42,237 nt of DNA from Phocaeicola sp. (GTDB lineage: Bacteria; Bacteroidota; Bacteroidia; Bacteroidales; Bacteroidaceae). Location: positions 1 through 42,237 of the forward strand of contig JAHHQU010000017.1 of the NCBI GenBank assembly GCA_020026225.1, given 5' to 3'. A model generated the notes under the pieces. The model did not search any database. It was given only the letters and a program-made list of their open reading frames with translations, and had not been told where the DNA came from. Within the stretch, counting starts at the first letter, position 1. Every line of letters begins with the position of its first letter. Below are positions 8,800 through 16,797 of the stretch, piece by piece. Both the position numbers and the translations under genes were made by a program.

Positions 8800-8805
8800 C
8801 CTCCT

Positions 8806-9951
8806 TTACGACCCCATAGGCAATTCAAGTTGATAGTTGGGAAGAGAAAGCAACAAACCAATAACCTGAGCATAATTTTTCTGACCCGCCGCAATACGGT
8901 TTCGCTTCAGGTAAAAATTATACATAACCGACTGTGCCTCTCCGAGCGTCTGATTATAACGCATCGACCAATACGCATGAACCCGATAAAACGCATCGAC
9001 AATTTCTGAAGGAACCGACTGTTTCCATTCCTCAAACTGATCAGGGGAAAGAAGATAACGAGCATTTGACCAAACATAGGAAAAGAGTCCGAAGTATCCA
9101 CTAAAACGGATAAAGGAATCGTCACTTTGAGTACAAACGGTATAAGCCCAAAAGTTGGCTTCGGCCTCACTGCTTATTCCCAACAAATGAGACAACTCAT
9201 GGGCATAAGTGAAAGGATACTCCAATTCACTCAATTCATGGTTGACATGAGATTCAGCAAAAAAAGGTCCCATAAATCCAAGGACCCCCACTTGGGAATA
9301 CAAAGAATTAAACGAAGAACATTTAGGATGCTGGTAAGATTCCGGTAAAGCAAGTCCATAATTTGCAGGGACTCGTGCAAACACTCCTTTAATCTGATTT
9401 TGAATCCGAGCGACAGAAACGCCGGTTTCCTCCACACCTTGGTCTACAAGTAAAAGACGAGAAGCTGCAAGCTTGCTGACCGATGAGCTGCCTTGTTCCT
9501 TTTCATACATTTCAAAAGTTGTTTTCAAGCTATCGGTATATGCGGCCAAAAACTGTTGAAAGCAAACCTCATCATAAGCTACGGGATGTACTTCAGCACG
9601 CTGAAAGAAATTGAAGCGGTAATAGTTCATGCCCCATCCCCAATAAAACCAAACATAAATCCAAAGAAGAAGTTCAATCTCTCCACCCAATACGGATATC
9701 CACTTCTTTCCTTTATACTTCCATCTGTAGATAGGATAAGCCACCAGAAGAAAAGCCATTCCAATTACAGCAAATTCGTCTAAAGAAAAGGAAACAAACG
9801 AAGAGAACCTCGAAAGAAATTTAGAGATAGCGGGATAGAGATAACGAGCATACCACTCACCTGCATCCGATGAAATCGAAGCAAACAAAACATAGGCGAA
9901 AAGAAGAGCCAATACGGCTCGGCGGATAGATGAAAGTCTGATTTTTTTCAT
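8806..9951 (-). CDS. DUF3810 membrane protein with a zinc-peptidase-like HExxH motif
   Basis: This 381-residue protein has three N-terminal membrane segments (about 10-28, 50-70 and 88-110, ending in WIYVWFYWGWGMNYYRFNFF) and a large extracytoplasmic part. The whole matches the DUF3810 family as I know it from Bacteroidota. Residues 251-255 read HELSH within TYAHELSHLLGISSEAEANF, an HExxH zinc-binding site followed by glutamates at 262 and 264 that could supply a third ligand. That suggests a membrane-bound metallopeptidase, but the substrate and activity are unknown. The gene is transcribed away from spmAB across a 116-base divergent spacer. The start was chosen because it gives the basic residues before the first helix. 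Confidence 0.8.
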   Translation of the reverse strand: MKKIRLSSIRRAVLALLFAYVLFASISSDAGEWYARYLYPAISKFLSRFSSFVSFSLDEFAVIGMAFLLVAYPIYRWKYKGKKWISVLGGEIELLLWIYVWFYWGWGMNYYRFNFFQRAEVHPVAYDEVCFQQFLAAYTDSLKTTFEMYEKEQGSSSVSKLAASRLLLVDQGVEETGVSVARIQNQIKGVFARVPANYGLALPESYQHPKCSSFNSLYSQVGVLGFMGPFFAESHVNHELSELEYPFTYAHELSHLLGISSEAEANFWAYTVCTQSDDSFIRFSGYFGLFSYVWSNARYLLSPDQFEEWKQSVPSEIVDAFYRVHAYWSMRYNQTLGEAQSVMYNFYLKRNRIAAGQKNYAQVIGLLLSLPNYQLELPMGS

Positions 9952-9985
9952 AGCTACAAAATTATCTTTTTCTGATTAAAATCCT

Positions 9986-9993
9986 TATTTTTG
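9986..9993 (+). promoter_or_regulatory. Probable promoter -7 box for spmAB-ybeY
   Basis: TATTTTTG matches TAnnTTTG exactly and lies about 75 bases before the spmAB start, in the spacer between two divergent genes. No clear TTTG box is seen 19-21 bases before it (only a T-rich run), so the call is tentative. Confidence 0.4.
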
Positions 9994-10067
9994 CGAAAGT
10001 AAGTTCCTGATTTTTCAGAAGATTTGAAAATCATTTTTCTAAATCCGTTATATTAAATGAACAGCCC

Positions 10068-11300
10068 ATGGTTTTAAATTACATTTGGATTGCCTTCTTC
10101 GTTATTGCCTTCATCGTTGCACTCACCCGCCTAATCTTTTTAGGAGATACAGAAGTTTTCCCTGCTATCATCAACTCCACTTTTGAAACTTCAAAAACGG
10201 CCTTTGACATTTCACTGGGATTAACGGGAGTACTCTCACTCTGGCTTGGCATCATGAAAATCGGAGAAAAAGGAGGAATCGTGGACTGGTTCGCACGAAT
10301 CTTAAGTCCAATATTCTGCAGACTCTTTCCCGATATACCTAAAGGACATCCCGTAACCGGAAGCATCTTCATGAACTTGGCAGCCAATATGCTGGGATTG
10401 GACAACGCAGCAACTCCTTTGGGGCTGAAGGCTATGGAGGGATTGCAGCAACTGAACAAAGAAAAAGATACAGCCAGCAATCCCATGATTATGTTTTTGG
10501 TATTAAACACGTCTGGACTGACCTTGATTCCTATCAGCATCATGGTGTATCGAGTACAAATGGGTGCTGCCCAACCAACCGATATCTTTGTCCCGATTCT
10601 TCTTGCTACCTTTTTCTCCACATTGACAGGAATCATCGCAGTCAGCCTCTATCAACGGATTAATCTGCTTAACCGAACAATCCTGCTTTTTTTAGGAGGA
10701 ATCAGTTTATTCATGGGCGGAATCATTTATCTGTTCTCACGACTGACTCAGCATGCGATAGAAGTATATTCCACGACAACGGCCAACGCCTTTCTTTTCT
10801 GTATCATCATCGGATTTATTTTAGCAGGGATGAGAAAGAAGGTAAACGTGTACGATGCTTTTGTGGAAGGAGCCAAAGAAGGATTTACTACCGCAGTCAG
10901 AATCATTCCTTATCTGGTTGCCATCCTGGTTGCCATCGGCGTTTTTCGTGCTTCAGGAGCGATGGATTACCTCATCTCAGGCATAGAAGATTTGGTAGAA
11001 TTATGCGGTATCAACAGTGACTTCGTAGCCGGACTGCCTACTGCATTGATGAAGCCGCTGAGTGGAAGCGGTGCCAGAGGAATGATGGTAGATGCCATGA
11101 ACACGTATGGAGCGGACTCCTTTACGGGACGATTGGCTTGTATCTTCCAAGGGTCGACAGATACCACCTTTTACATCTTGGCCGTTTACTTCGGCAGTGT
11201 AGGAGTTGTCAAGACCAGACATGCGGTACCTTGCGGATTGCTTGCCGACTTAGCAGGCATCCTGTCCGCCATATTTATTTGTTATTTATTCTTTAATTAA
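10068..11300 (+). CDS. Fused SpmA-SpmB nucleoside-recognition (Gate) domain membrane protein
   Basis: This 410-residue inner-membrane protein joins the two halves that are separate proteins, spore maturation proteins A and B, in Bacillus. The first half (to about residue 200) has GKGxxDWFxRxLSPxFCRLFPDIPKGHPVTGSIFMNLAANMLGLDNAATPLGLKAM, a hallmark of the SpmA family. The second (about 240-410) has FVEGAKEGFTTAVRIIPYLVAILVAIGVFRASGAMDYL and GLPTALMKPLSGSGARGMMVDAM, the SpmB signature. Both belong to the Gate-domain group with nucleoside transporters. Bacteroidota do not sporulate, so the role here is unknown; transport or envelope function is inferred only from the fold. It sits six bases before ybeY, which implies one operon. 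Confidence 0.85.
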   Translation: MVLNYIWIAFFVIAFIVALTRLIFLGDTEVFPAIINSTFETSKTAFDISLGLTGVLSLWLGIMKIGEKGGIVDWFARILSPIFCRLFPDIPKGHPVTGSIFMNLAANMLGLDNAATPLGLKAMEGLQQLNKEKDTASNPMIMFLVLNTSGLTLIPISIMVYRVQMGAAQPTDIFVPILLATFFSTLTGIIAVSLYQRINLLNRTILLFLGGISLFMGGIIYLFSRLTQHAIEVYSTTTANAFLFCIIIGFILAGMRKKVNVYDAFVEGAKEGFTTAVRIIPYLVAILVAIGVFRASGAMDYLISGIEDLVELCGINSDFVAGLPTALMKPLSGSGARGMMVDAMNTYGADSFTGRLACIFQGSTDTTFYILAVYFGSVGVVKTRHAVPCGLLADLAGILSAIFICYLFFN

Positions 11301-11306
11301 AAATAT

Positions 11307-11723
11307 ATGATCACATATCAAACAGAAGGGGTTGAAATGCCCTCTATCGATCAGGAAAAAATCACTGCTTGGATAAAGGAAGTAGCAGCGACCTATGGAA
11401 AGAAAGTAGGCGAAATCGCCTATATGTTTTGCTCGGATGAGCATATTCTGAAAGTGAATCGCGAATTCCTCCAACACGATTATTATACGGATGTCATCAC
11501 TTTCGATTATTGTCATGGAAGAGTACTTTCGGGCGATATCGTTCTAAGTTTGGATACTGTACGCACCAATGCAGAGCAGTTCAACACTCCGTATGAAACC
11601 GAGCTTCACCGTGTAATCATTCATGGCATCCTTCACCTTTGCGGAATCAATGACAAAGGTCCTGGAGAAAGAGAAATTATGGAAGGAGAAGAGAACAAAG
11701 CGTTAGCGTTGCTGCAAGCATAA
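11307..11723 (+). CDS. ybeY: Endoribonuclease YbeY, 16S rRNA maturation factor
   Basis: YbeY is a metal-dependent RNase used in 3'-end maturation of 16S rRNA and in ribosome quality control. The 138-residue protein is slightly short for the family. It has the core ...HRVIIHGILHLCGINDKGPGEREIM. The classic motif is HGxLHLxGYDH with three histidine ligands. Here His106 and His110 are present, but the third ligand position is Asp116 (IND instead of YDH). Similar Asp forms occur in YbeY from this phylum as far as I recall, so loss of activity is unlikely. It follows spmAB by six bases and precedes mnmG, which has its own promoter overlapping the ybeY end region. Confidence 0.93.
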   Translation: MITYQTEGVEMPSIDQEKITAWIKEVAATYGKKVGEIAYMFCSDEHILKVNREFLQHDYYTDVITFDYCHGRVLSGDIVLSLDTVRTNAEQFNTPYETELHRVIIHGILHLCGINDKGPGEREIMEGEENKALALLQA

Positions 11724-11738
11724 TTTTTCGTAATTTTG
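11709..11738 (+). promoter_or_regulatory. Promoter for mnmG
   Basis: TTG (11709-11711) and TAATTTTG (11731-11738) are 19 bases apart, fitting the Bacteroidota consensus. The start of transcription would be near 11744, about 20 bases before the mnmG ATG. The TTG lies within the last codons of ybeY. Confidence 0.6.
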
Positions 11739-11762
11739 CAGCAGATATAAAACACCAAATCA

Positions 11763-13634
11763 ATGGACTTAAAATACGACATTATTGTAATCGGTGCCGG
11801 TCATGCAGGCTGTGAAGCAGCTGCTGCCGCAGCGAATCTGGGCTCAAAGACATGTCTGATCACTATGGACATGAACAAGATTGCTCAAATGAGTTGCAAC
11901 CCTGCAGTGGGCGGTATCGCAAAAGGACAAATAGTAAGAGAAATTGATGCACTCGGCGGTTACATGGGTTTAGTTACCGACCGTACCGCTATTCAGTTCC
12001 GCATGCTGAACCGTTCAAAAGGCCCAGCCATGTGGAGTCCGCGTGCTCAATGCGACCGTGCCAAATTCATTTGGGAATGGAGAGAAATTCTCGAGAATAT
12101 TCCCAACTTGCACATTTGGCAAGATACGGTAGAAGAGTTAATCATTGAAGATGGCGTAGTCACCGGATTGGTTACTTGCTGGGGAGTCACTTTCCATGCG
12201 AAATGTGTCATCCTTACTGCCGGTACTTTCTTGAATGGCTTGATGCATATCGGAAGAAAGATGTTGGCAGGAGGACGCTGTGCAGAACCAGCATCCTATC
12301 ATCTGACAGAATCCATCACTCGTCACGGAGTTACTGCGGGACGAATGAAAACAGGAACTCCAGTCCGTATCGATGCCCGCAGTGTAAACTTCAATTTAAT
12401 GGACACGCAAGACGGTGAAAATGATTTCCACCGCTTCTCATACATCAGCGAACCTCGTAAGCTAAAGCAACTACAGTGCTGGACCTGTTTCACCAATGAA
12501 GAAGTACACAATATCCTAAAAAGCGGATTGGCCGACTCTCCTCTTTACAACGGACAGATTCAAAGTATCGGTCCTCGTTATTGCCCAAGCATCGAGACCA
12601 AACTGGTTACTTTCCCTGACAAGCCACAACACCAGCTGTTCCTGGAACCGGAGGGTGAAACAACCAACGAACTTTACTTGAACGGCTTCTCGTCTTCACT
12701 CCCGATGGATGTCCAATTGAATGCTTTGCGAAAGATTCCTTGCTTCAAAGACGTGGTAGTTTACCGCTCAGGCTATGCAATCGAATACGACTTCTTCGAT
12801 CCGACAGAATTGAAGCATACCCTCGAATCAAAGATTGTAAAGAACTTGTTCTTTGCCGGACAGGTAAACGGAACGACAGGCTACGAAGAAGCAGGAGGTC
12901 AAGGTATCATTGCCGGTATCAATGCACACATCAATTGCCACGGTGGCGAACCATTTATCTTGAATCGTGACGAAGCTTACATCGGTGTATTGATTGACGA
13001 CTTAGTGACGAAAGGTGTAGATGAACCTTATCGTATGTTTACTTCACGAGCAGAGTACCGCATTCTTCTTCGTCAAGACGACGCAGACATGCGACTTACT
13101 GAACGAGCTTATAAATTGGGATTGGTCAAGCAAGATCGCTACGAACTCTTATGCAAGAAACGTGCAGCTATCAAAGAACTGGTAGACTTCGTAAAGAGCT
13201 ACTCTATCAAAGCTGATAAGATAAACGACACCCTCGAACAGTTAGGCACTGCCCGACTCGTTCATGGATGCAAGCTCATCGATTTGCTGAGCCGTCCTCA
13301 AATCAGCATTGAGAATATTGCACCAGCTATCCCTGCATTCCAAGCCCTCATCGACAAGATAGACTTCCGTAAAGAAGAAATCATAGAGGCTGCCGAAATA
13401 CAGATTAAGTACAAAGGATACATCGACCGTGAACGAATGATAGCCGACAAGATTCATCGCTTAGAGAACATCCGCATCAAAGGTAAATTCGACTACGAAA
13501 ATCTGAACTCCCTATCTACTGAAGCACGTCAGAAGCTGATGAAGATCGATCCGGAAACACTCGCTCAAGCGAGCCGAATTCCAGGTATTTCGCCCAGCGA
13601 TGTAAATGTGCTTTTAGTACTCTTGGGCAGATAA
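11763..13634 (+). CDS. mnmG: tRNA uridine-5-carboxymethylaminomethyl(34) synthesis enzyme MnmG (GidA)
   Basis: MnmG, with MnmE, uses FAD and methylene-tetrahydrofolate to put the carboxymethylaminomethyl group on the wobble uridine of several tRNAs. The 623-residue length is typical. The N-terminus has the FAD-binding motif DIIVIGAGHAGCEAAAAAA (residues 7-25). It is followed by MSCNPAVGGIAKGQIVREIDALGG, the AGTFLNG stretch, GRMKTGTPVRID and the C-terminal GARFTSRAEYR-type region (YRMFTSRAEYRILLRQDDADMRL). The final PGISPSDVNVLLVLL matches the family end that contacts MnmE. A perfect parS site follows eight bases after the stop. MnmE is not in the window; MnmA, acting on the same uridine, is 11 kb downstream. 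Confidence 0.97.
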   Translation: MDLKYDIIVIGAGHAGCEAAAAAANLGSKTCLITMDMNKIAQMSCNPAVGGIAKGQIVREIDALGGYMGLVTDRTAIQFRMLNRSKGPAMWSPRAQCDRAKFIWEWREILENIPNLHIWQDTVEELIIEDGVVTGLVTCWGVTFHAKCVILTAGTFLNGLMHIGRKMLAGGRCAEPASYHLTESITRHGVTAGRMKTGTPVRIDARSVNFNLMDTQDGENDFHRFSYISEPRKLKQLQCWTCFTNEEVHNILKSGLADSPLYNGQIQSIGPRYCPSIETKLVTFPDKPQHQLFLEPEGETTNELYLNGFSSSLPMDVQLNALRKIPCFKDVVVYRSGYAIEYDFFDPTELKHTLESKIVKNLFFAGQVNGTTGYEEAGGQGIIAGINAHINCHGGEPFILNRDEAYIGVLIDDLVTKGVDEPYRMFTSRAEYRILLRQDDADMRLTERAYKLGLVKQDRYELLCKKRAAIKELVDFVKSYSIKADKINDTLEQLGTARLVHGCKLIDLLSRPQISIENIAPAIPAFQALIDKIDFRKEEIIEAAEIQIKYKGYIDRERMIADKIHRLENIRIKGKFDYENLNSLSTEARQKLMKIDPETLAQASRIPGISPSDVNVLLVLLGR

Positions 13635-13641
13635 AACGTGA

Positions 13642-13657
13642 TGTTTCACGTGAAACA
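13642..13657. other. parS centromere site (ParB binding), perfect 16-bp palindrome
   Basis: TGTTTCACGTGAAACA matches the conserved bacterial chromosomal parS consensus at all 16 bases and is a perfect palindrome. It lies between the mnmG stop codon (13634) and apt. ParB binds parS and loads CTP-dependent clamps that, with ParA and SMC, organise and separate the origin region. parS sites cluster near oriC in most bacteria, and mnmG (gidA) is often origin-proximal too. Neither parA nor parB is in the window. Confidence 0.9.
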
Positions 13658-13690
13658 ACTTGTTTAAGGATTAGGCATAAAACACTGTAT

Positions 13691-14215
13691 ATGAACAAAG
13701 AAACTTATAAGAAAAACTTGAGAGAAATCCCTGATTTCCCAAAACCAGGGATTCTATTCTACGATGTAACTACCCTTTTCAAAAATCCAGAATGCATGGC
13801 TGGATTGGTAGATGATTTATATGAGATGTATAAAGACAAAGGCATTACCAAAGTGGTAGGAATCGAGTCAAGAGGATTCATCTTAGGGGGTGCATTAGCA
13901 GCTCGCTTGGGTGCAGGATTTGTAATGGCAAGAAAGCCGGGTAAGTTACCAGCTGAAGTCTTGGAAGAAACTTACCAGAAAGAATATGGTACCGATACCA
14001 TTCAAATCCATAAAGACTCCATCAACGAAAACGACGTGGTTCTTCTACACGATGACCTACTGGCTACAGGAGGAACAATGGCTGCAACGCATCGCCTAGT
14101 TATGAAAAGCGGAGCAAAGAAAACATACATCAACTTCGTCATCGAACTAGAAAAGCTGAACGGAAGAAAGGCCTTCCCTGAAGATGTAGAAATCACCACC
14201 TTGTTAAAGTTGTAA
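13691..14215 (+). CDS. apt: Adenine phosphoribosyltransferase
   Basis: Apt salvages adenine by joining it to PRPP to give AMP and pyrophosphate, in the cytoplasm. The 174-residue protein has the family length. It shows the N-terminal IPDFPKPGILFYDVTTLF motif (purine and dimer region), VVGIESRGFILGGALAARLGAGFV, and the PRPP-binding loop VVLLHDDLLATGGTMAA near residues 116-132. It starts 34 bases after the parS site. A strong stem-loop terminator (14259-14310) ends the transcript before uvrC. Confidence 0.96.
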   Translation: MNKETYKKNLREIPDFPKPGILFYDVTTLFKNPECMAGLVDDLYEMYKDKGITKVVGIESRGFILGGALAARLGAGFVMARKPGKLPAEVLEETYQKEYGTDTIQIHKDSINENDVVLLHDDLLATGGTMAATHRLVMKSGAKKTYINFVIELEKLNGRKAFPEDVEITTLLKL

Positions 14216-14258
14216 TACATTTCGAATCACAACTTCGATAAAGTAGTTAGTATAACGT

Positions 14259-14310
14259 AACGCAGAATCCATGGCCTTCTGAAAAGAGCTGTGAATTCTG
14301 CGTTTGTTTT
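14259..14310 (+). terminator. Rho-independent terminator after apt
   Basis: AACGCAGAAT (14259-14268) pairs with ATTCTGCGTT (14295-14304), followed by TGTTTT. The loop is 26 bases and can pair further on its own. It isolates apt from uvrC. Confidence 0.75.
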
Positions 14311-14340
14311 ATCAGCCAACAGACAAAGCAGCTAAAACGT

Positions 14341-16158
14341 ATGGAGAAGAACGACGAACTAAAAACGAATGAGTATTTGAGAGGCATCGTATTAAACCTT
14401 CCAGAATGTCCCGGCATCTATCAATACTTGAACTCAGAAGGTACAATCATTTATGTAGGGAAAGCCAAAAATCTGAAGCGAAGAGTCTATTCCTATTTTT
14501 CCAAAGATCATCAATCTGCAAAGACCCGAATCTTAGTTACGAAGATAGCAGACATAAAATACATCGTAGTAAACACAGAAGAAGATGCTCTTTTGCTTGA
14601 AAATAACCTCATCAAAAAATACAAGCCTAAATACAATGTACTGCTAAAAGATGACAAGACCTACCCGTCCATCTGCGTAAGCAACGAGTATTTTCCACGG
14701 GTTTTCAAGACACGAAAAATTATTCGCAACGGTTCGACTTATTATGGTCCATACAGTCACATTCCATCCATGTTGGCGGTACTCGAACTCATCAAGAAAC
14801 TATATCCTCTTCGCACCTGCAAACTCGCATTGACTCCCGAAAACATTCAAACAAAGAAGTTCAATGTCTGCCTGGAGTACCATATCAAAAACTGTAAAGG
14901 ACCTTGTGCCGGACTTCAATCGCATGAAGAATATATGAAAGAAATCTCCGAAGTAAAGGAGATTCTGAAAGGAAATACCCAAAGCATCAGTCAAACGTTA
15001 TTGAAGGAGATGGCTGCCTTATCAGAAGAAATGCGCTTTGAAGAAGCCCAAAAAATCAAAGAGAAATACGACTTGATAGAAAGCTATCGTTGCCGAAGTG
15101 AAGTGGTAAGTTCAGTCCTTCATAACATTGATGTTTTCGCTATCGAAACGGATGAAGGAGCTGCTTATATCAATTACCTTCATATCAAGAACGGAAGCAT
15201 AAACCAAGCTTTCACCTTCGAATACAAGGTAAGAATGAATGAGACCAAAGAGGAGTTGTTGCAACTCGGCATTGCAGAAATGCGAGAACGTTACGGAAGC
15301 ACTTCCAAAGAAATCATCGTACCTTTTGAACTTGATATGGAGATGAACGGAGTGACCTTTACCATTCCGCAACGAGGAGATAAAAAGCATCTTCTGGACT
15401 TGTCCGTGCTCAATGTAAAACAATACAAGGTAGACCGTCTGAAACAAAGCGAGAAACTGAATCCTGAACAAAGAGGCGTCCGACTGATGAAGGAAATTCA
15501 AGAGCAGCTACACCTGGAGAAAATGCCGATACACATCGAATGTTTCGATAACTCCAACATCCAAGGTTCGGATGCTGTAGCTGCCTGCGTCGTTTTCAAG
15601 AGAACTAAACCCAGCAAAAAGGACTACCGAAAATACAACATCAAGACTGTGGTAGGACCGGACGATTATGCCTCCATGCAGGAAGTTGTACGCCGACGTT
15701 ATACCCGAATTCTGGAAGAAGCAGGTGAAATGCCCGACCTGATTCTTACCGATGGTGGGAAAGGACAAATGGAGGTGGTACGACAAGTCATAGAAGACGA
15801 ACTGCATCTGCAGATTCCCATCGTCGGTTTGGCAAAGGACAACCGCCATCGAACATCCGAAGTGTTGGCAGGATTTCCTCCCGTCGTGGTAGGTATCAAA
15901 CAAGGAACTCCCCTCTTTCATTTGCTTGAAAACATCCAAGATGAAGTGCACCGTTTTGCCATTACCTTTCATCGAGACAAACGAAGCAAGGGACAAATCG
16001 CTTCGGCTCTCGACCACGTCAAAGGCATTGGAGAAAAGCGAAAGACTGCACTACTCAAACGATTCAAAAGCGTTGCCCGAATCAAACAGGCAAGCCTGGA
16101 GGAATTGGCAGAAGTGGTGGGCGAAAAGAATGCACAAACCCTGAAAGAATCATTATAA
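14341..16158 (+). CDS. uvrC: Excinuclease ABC subunit C
   Basis: UvrC makes the two incisions on either side of a bulky DNA lesion after UvrAB has located it. The 605-residue protein is normal in length. The GIY-YIG nuclease domain is at the N-terminus (PGIYQYLNSEGTIIYVGKAKNLKRRV, residues 24-49), which makes the 3' cut. A cysteine-containing stretch (CLEYHIKNCKGPC, with CKLAL before it) could hold an iron-sulphur cluster. The UVR helix pair is near 200-235 (MAALSEEMRFEEAQKIKEKYDLIE). The RNase H-like 5' nuclease has IECFDNSNIQGSDAVA and LILTDGGKGQ. Helix-hairpin-helix motifs end the protein (VKGIGEKRKTALLKRFKS). Its start lies 31 bases after the apt terminator. Confidence 0.96.
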   Translation: MEKNDELKTNEYLRGIVLNLPECPGIYQYLNSEGTIIYVGKAKNLKRRVYSYFSKDHQSAKTRILVTKIADIKYIVVNTEEDALLLENNLIKKYKPKYNVLLKDDKTYPSICVSNEYFPRVFKTRKIIRNGSTYYGPYSHIPSMLAVLELIKKLYPLRTCKLALTPENIQTKKFNVCLEYHIKNCKGPCAGLQSHEEYMKEISEVKEILKGNTQSISQTLLKEMAALSEEMRFEEAQKIKEKYDLIESYRCRSEVVSSVLHNIDVFAIETDEGAAYINYLHIKNGSINQAFTFEYKVRMNETKEELLQLGIAEMRERYGSTSKEIIVPFELDMEMNGVTFTIPQRGDKKHLLDLSVLNVKQYKVDRLKQSEKLNPEQRGVRLMKEIQEQLHLEKMPIHIECFDNSNIQGSDAVAACVVFKRTKPSKKDYRKYNIKTVVGPDDYASMQEVVRRRYTRILEEAGEMPDLILTDGGKGQMEVVRQVIEDELHLQIPIVGLAKDNRHRTSEVLAGFPPVVVGIKQGTPLFHLLENIQDEVHRFAITFHRDKRSKGQIASALDHVKGIGEKRKTALLKRFKSVARIKQASLEELAEVVGEKNAQTLKESL

Positions 16159-16344
16159 ACAGGAGTGCACAAAAAACATAGGGCATATACGAAGTTATGA
16201 AATAATTGCTACATTTGTAATACCCTGTTTGGATCGGGCATCGGAAGCGTCTTCCCCAAAGGAGACAAACAGCATCCATCCCAATCTCTTCCCAGCAGGA
16301 AAGACTTTTGAAAACTCAATATTGAATTATAAGGAAACAACGAT

Positions 16345-16797
16345 ATGAGATTAGTTATACAACGCGTAAGCCATGCTTCGGTCACGATTGACGGAGTATG
16401 CAAATCTGCAATCCAAAAAGGATTCATGATTCTAATTGGCATCGAGGAAGCCGACACGAAAAAAGATGCCGATTGGCTGGTAAAGAAGGTTCTTTCCCTT
16501 CGTGTTTTCGACGATGAAAACGGAGTGATGAACAAATCCATTCTAGATACGAATGGCGAAATTTTAGTGATCAGCCAGTTTACCCTGATGGCTTCAACCA
16601 AGAAAGGAAACCGCCCTTCTTACATCCGTGCCGCACGACCGGAAACAGCCATTCCCCTCTATGAATATTTCTGTAATGAAGCAAGCATCGGACTCGGGAA
16701 AGAAGTAGGTACTGGACAATTCGGCGCTGACATGAAAGTAGAACTTCTGAATGACGGACCGGTAACCATTTGCATCGACTCTAAAAATAAAGAATGA
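16345..16797 (+). CDS. dtd: D-aminoacyl-tRNA deacylase
   Basis: Dtd frees D-amino acids, and glycine mis-attached to tRNAAla, from tRNA as a proofreading step. The 150-residue protein matches the family. It starts with MRLVIQRVSHASVTIDG and carries both active-site signatures: SQFTLM (residues 77-82) and the Gly-Pro pair in NDGPVT (Gly138-Pro139). It is the first gene of a tight three-gene set: its stop codon overlaps the mazG start by four bases (ATGA), and deoC follows mazG by four bases. A possible -7 box (TACATTTG at 16210-16217) lies 128 bases upstream, but without a clear partner box. Confidence 0.96.
   Translation: MRLVIQRVSHASVTIDGVCKSAIQKGFMILIGIEEADTKKDADWLVKKVLSLRVFDDENGVMNKSILDTNGEILVISQFTLMASTKKGNRPSYIRAARPETAIPLYEYFCNEASIGLGKEVGTGQFGADMKVELLNDGPVTICIDSKNKE

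Larger units (their letters stand above)
8179..8805. other. 627-base non-coding gap between the exchanger and DUF3810 genes
   Basis: The first 400 bases are AT-rich and hold no credible long ORF. Within it I see TTTTTCACA (8378-8386), an exact match to the relaxed DnaA box TTWTNCACA, and CTATACACA (8489-8497) with one mismatch. I also see a plus-strand terminator at 8550-8572, a six-base-pair GC-rich hairpin at 8590-8609, and a possible 31-codon leftward ORF at 8704-8799. I found no sigma-ABfr promoter match on either strand. No rRNA, tRNA, tmRNA or RNase P motif was recognised. Confidence 0.6.

Noticed and set aside
8581..9009. 142-codon plus-strand ORF in and past the gap
   Set aside because: Half of it lies antisense to the DUF3810 gene and the composition looks random.
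16159..16344. Short open frame between uvrC and dtd (about 16222-16310)
   Set aside because: It has no ATG/GTG/TTG start after the in-frame stop at 16198 and no family similarity.
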